Origin: JAGXRK01 sp963804005
Lineage (GTDB): Bacteria > Bacteroidota > Ignavibacteria > Ignavibacteriales > Ignavibacteriaceae
Length of the DNA: 64,000 nucleotides
Assembly (NCBI GenBank): GCA_963804005.1
Contig: CAWDOP010000002.1
Location: 558,001-622,000, forward strand
Reading direction: 5' to 3'
The position numbers and the translations under genes are program-made. Shown here one piece after another: positions 63,749 to 64,000 of the stretch; the stretch's first letter is position 1; each line of letters starts with the position of its first letter. The notes under the pieces are model-generated. The model ran no database searches. It saw only the letters and a program-made list of their open reading frames with translations, and had not been told where the DNA came from.

Positions 63749-63790
63749 ATGATAATCAAAAAGTTTGAAGATATAACAACTAACAACTAA
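63749..63790 (+). pseudogene. Stub of an S23-type four-helix-bundle gene
   Basis: MIIKKFEDI matches the start of the S23-type protein at 59663 (MIINRFEDI). After that the sequence runs into AACTAAC-type low-complexity DNA and stops. The upstream context (GTTCAAAGTTCAG) resembles the left arm of that gene. Confidence 0.6.
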
Positions 63791-63910
63791 TAACTGTCAA
63801 CTTTAACTGGCAAAGCGTTGAATAGTCATTCGTGGTCATTCAATCGTCATTGGTGTTTTTACTATATTTACTCTAAATAATCGATAAAATATTTGGATAT
63901 TGTTTTGTAA

Positions 63911-64000
63911 TGAATAAACTATTAGTAAATAAGATCAAATCTGTTTTGAGCGGTGATATCAATATTAAAATTGCTTATTTATTCGGATCAATGGCAAGTA
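63911..64000 (+). CDS. Nucleotidyltransferase, N-terminal part (cut by window end)
   Basis: KSVLSGDINIKIAYLFGSMA reaches the GSxA catalytic motif of minimal (MNT/KNTase) nucleotidyltransferases and is cut by the window edge. A HEPN partner may follow outside. Confidence 0.75.

Larger units (their letters stand above)
63097..63910. other. Repeat-rich gene-poor region
   Basis: 814 bases. Holds copy 2 of the TGTCA palindrome, the ATTCGCAAATTC repeat (63344-63376), TAACT-rich tracts (about 63376-63420), a second copy of the 21-bp polysaccharide-leader motif and a stub of an S23-type gene. No intact gene seen. Confidence 0.6.

Overview
The window reads as chromosome from a low-GC, free-living bacterium of the Bacteroidota/Chlorobi side of the tree. 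Ignavibacteria is the best guess. This is inference from gene content: Ser/Thr kinases fused to TolB-like and TPR domains, Bacteroidota-style lipoproteins and a histone H1-like protein, the order thrS-infC-rpmI-rplT-pheS-pheT-zapA-rny, a sodium-pumping methylmalonyl-CoA decarboxylase, and many four-helix-bundle (S23-type) genes. No marker gene was compared with a database.

Layout. 1-6.9 kb (+): a family of Ser/Thr kinases with truncated copies, including short kinase-leader ORFs chained by 4-nt TTGA overlaps and carrying a 42-bp hairpin, and one broken kinase whose 3' half is strikingly GC-rich. 6.9-17 kb: mostly minus-strand metabolism and transport (D-aminoacylase type amidohydrolase in two frames, methyltransferase, manC on plus, MFS, CapA, histone-like protein, Fe-S oxidoreductase, BioY, hydrolase). 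17-19 kb (+): hisA, a cNMP-binding protein, a universal stress protein. 19-28 kb (-): polyprenyl synthase, tatC, glyA, three envelope proteins, gmhB, glgA. 28-30 kb (+): SPOR lipoprotein and hutI (frameshifted). 30-45 kb (-): envelope protein, mltG, chorismate mutase, tsaD, proline dehydrogenase, coaE, rny, a 6S-like RNA candidate, zapA, pheT/pheS, rplT, rpmI, infC (AUC start), thrS, tRNA-Val, tRNA-Leu and a GIY-YIG nuclease between tRNA-Leu sequences. 45.6-49.7 kb (+): mce-mmdA-D-C-B, a complete methylmalonyl-CoA decarboxylase sodium pump. 49.8-51.6 kb (-): S23-type gene and aminotransferase. 52-59.6 kb (+): polysaccharide locus (wbpA, wbpB, wbpD homologues, a Wza-like and a Wzc-like protein, an outer-membrane protein). 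59.6-64 kb: accessory stretch with S23-type genes, GNAT, nucleotidyltransferase relics and dense palindromic and low-complexity repeats.

What stands out: (1) the kinase-leader micro-ORF chain with a conserved hairpin cutting each P-loop after its first glycine; (2) S23-type four-helix-bundle genes lying between inverted low-complexity repeats whose sequence differs from copy to copy, reminiscent of rRNA intervening sequences; (3) tRNA-Val and tRNA-Leu half-gene relics with small palindromes in their loops; (4) a shared 20-bp motif upstream of the polysaccharide operon and again near 63.65 kb; (5) six genes broken by small indels, including essential pheT, which points to consensus errors rather than true gene loss in at least some cases.
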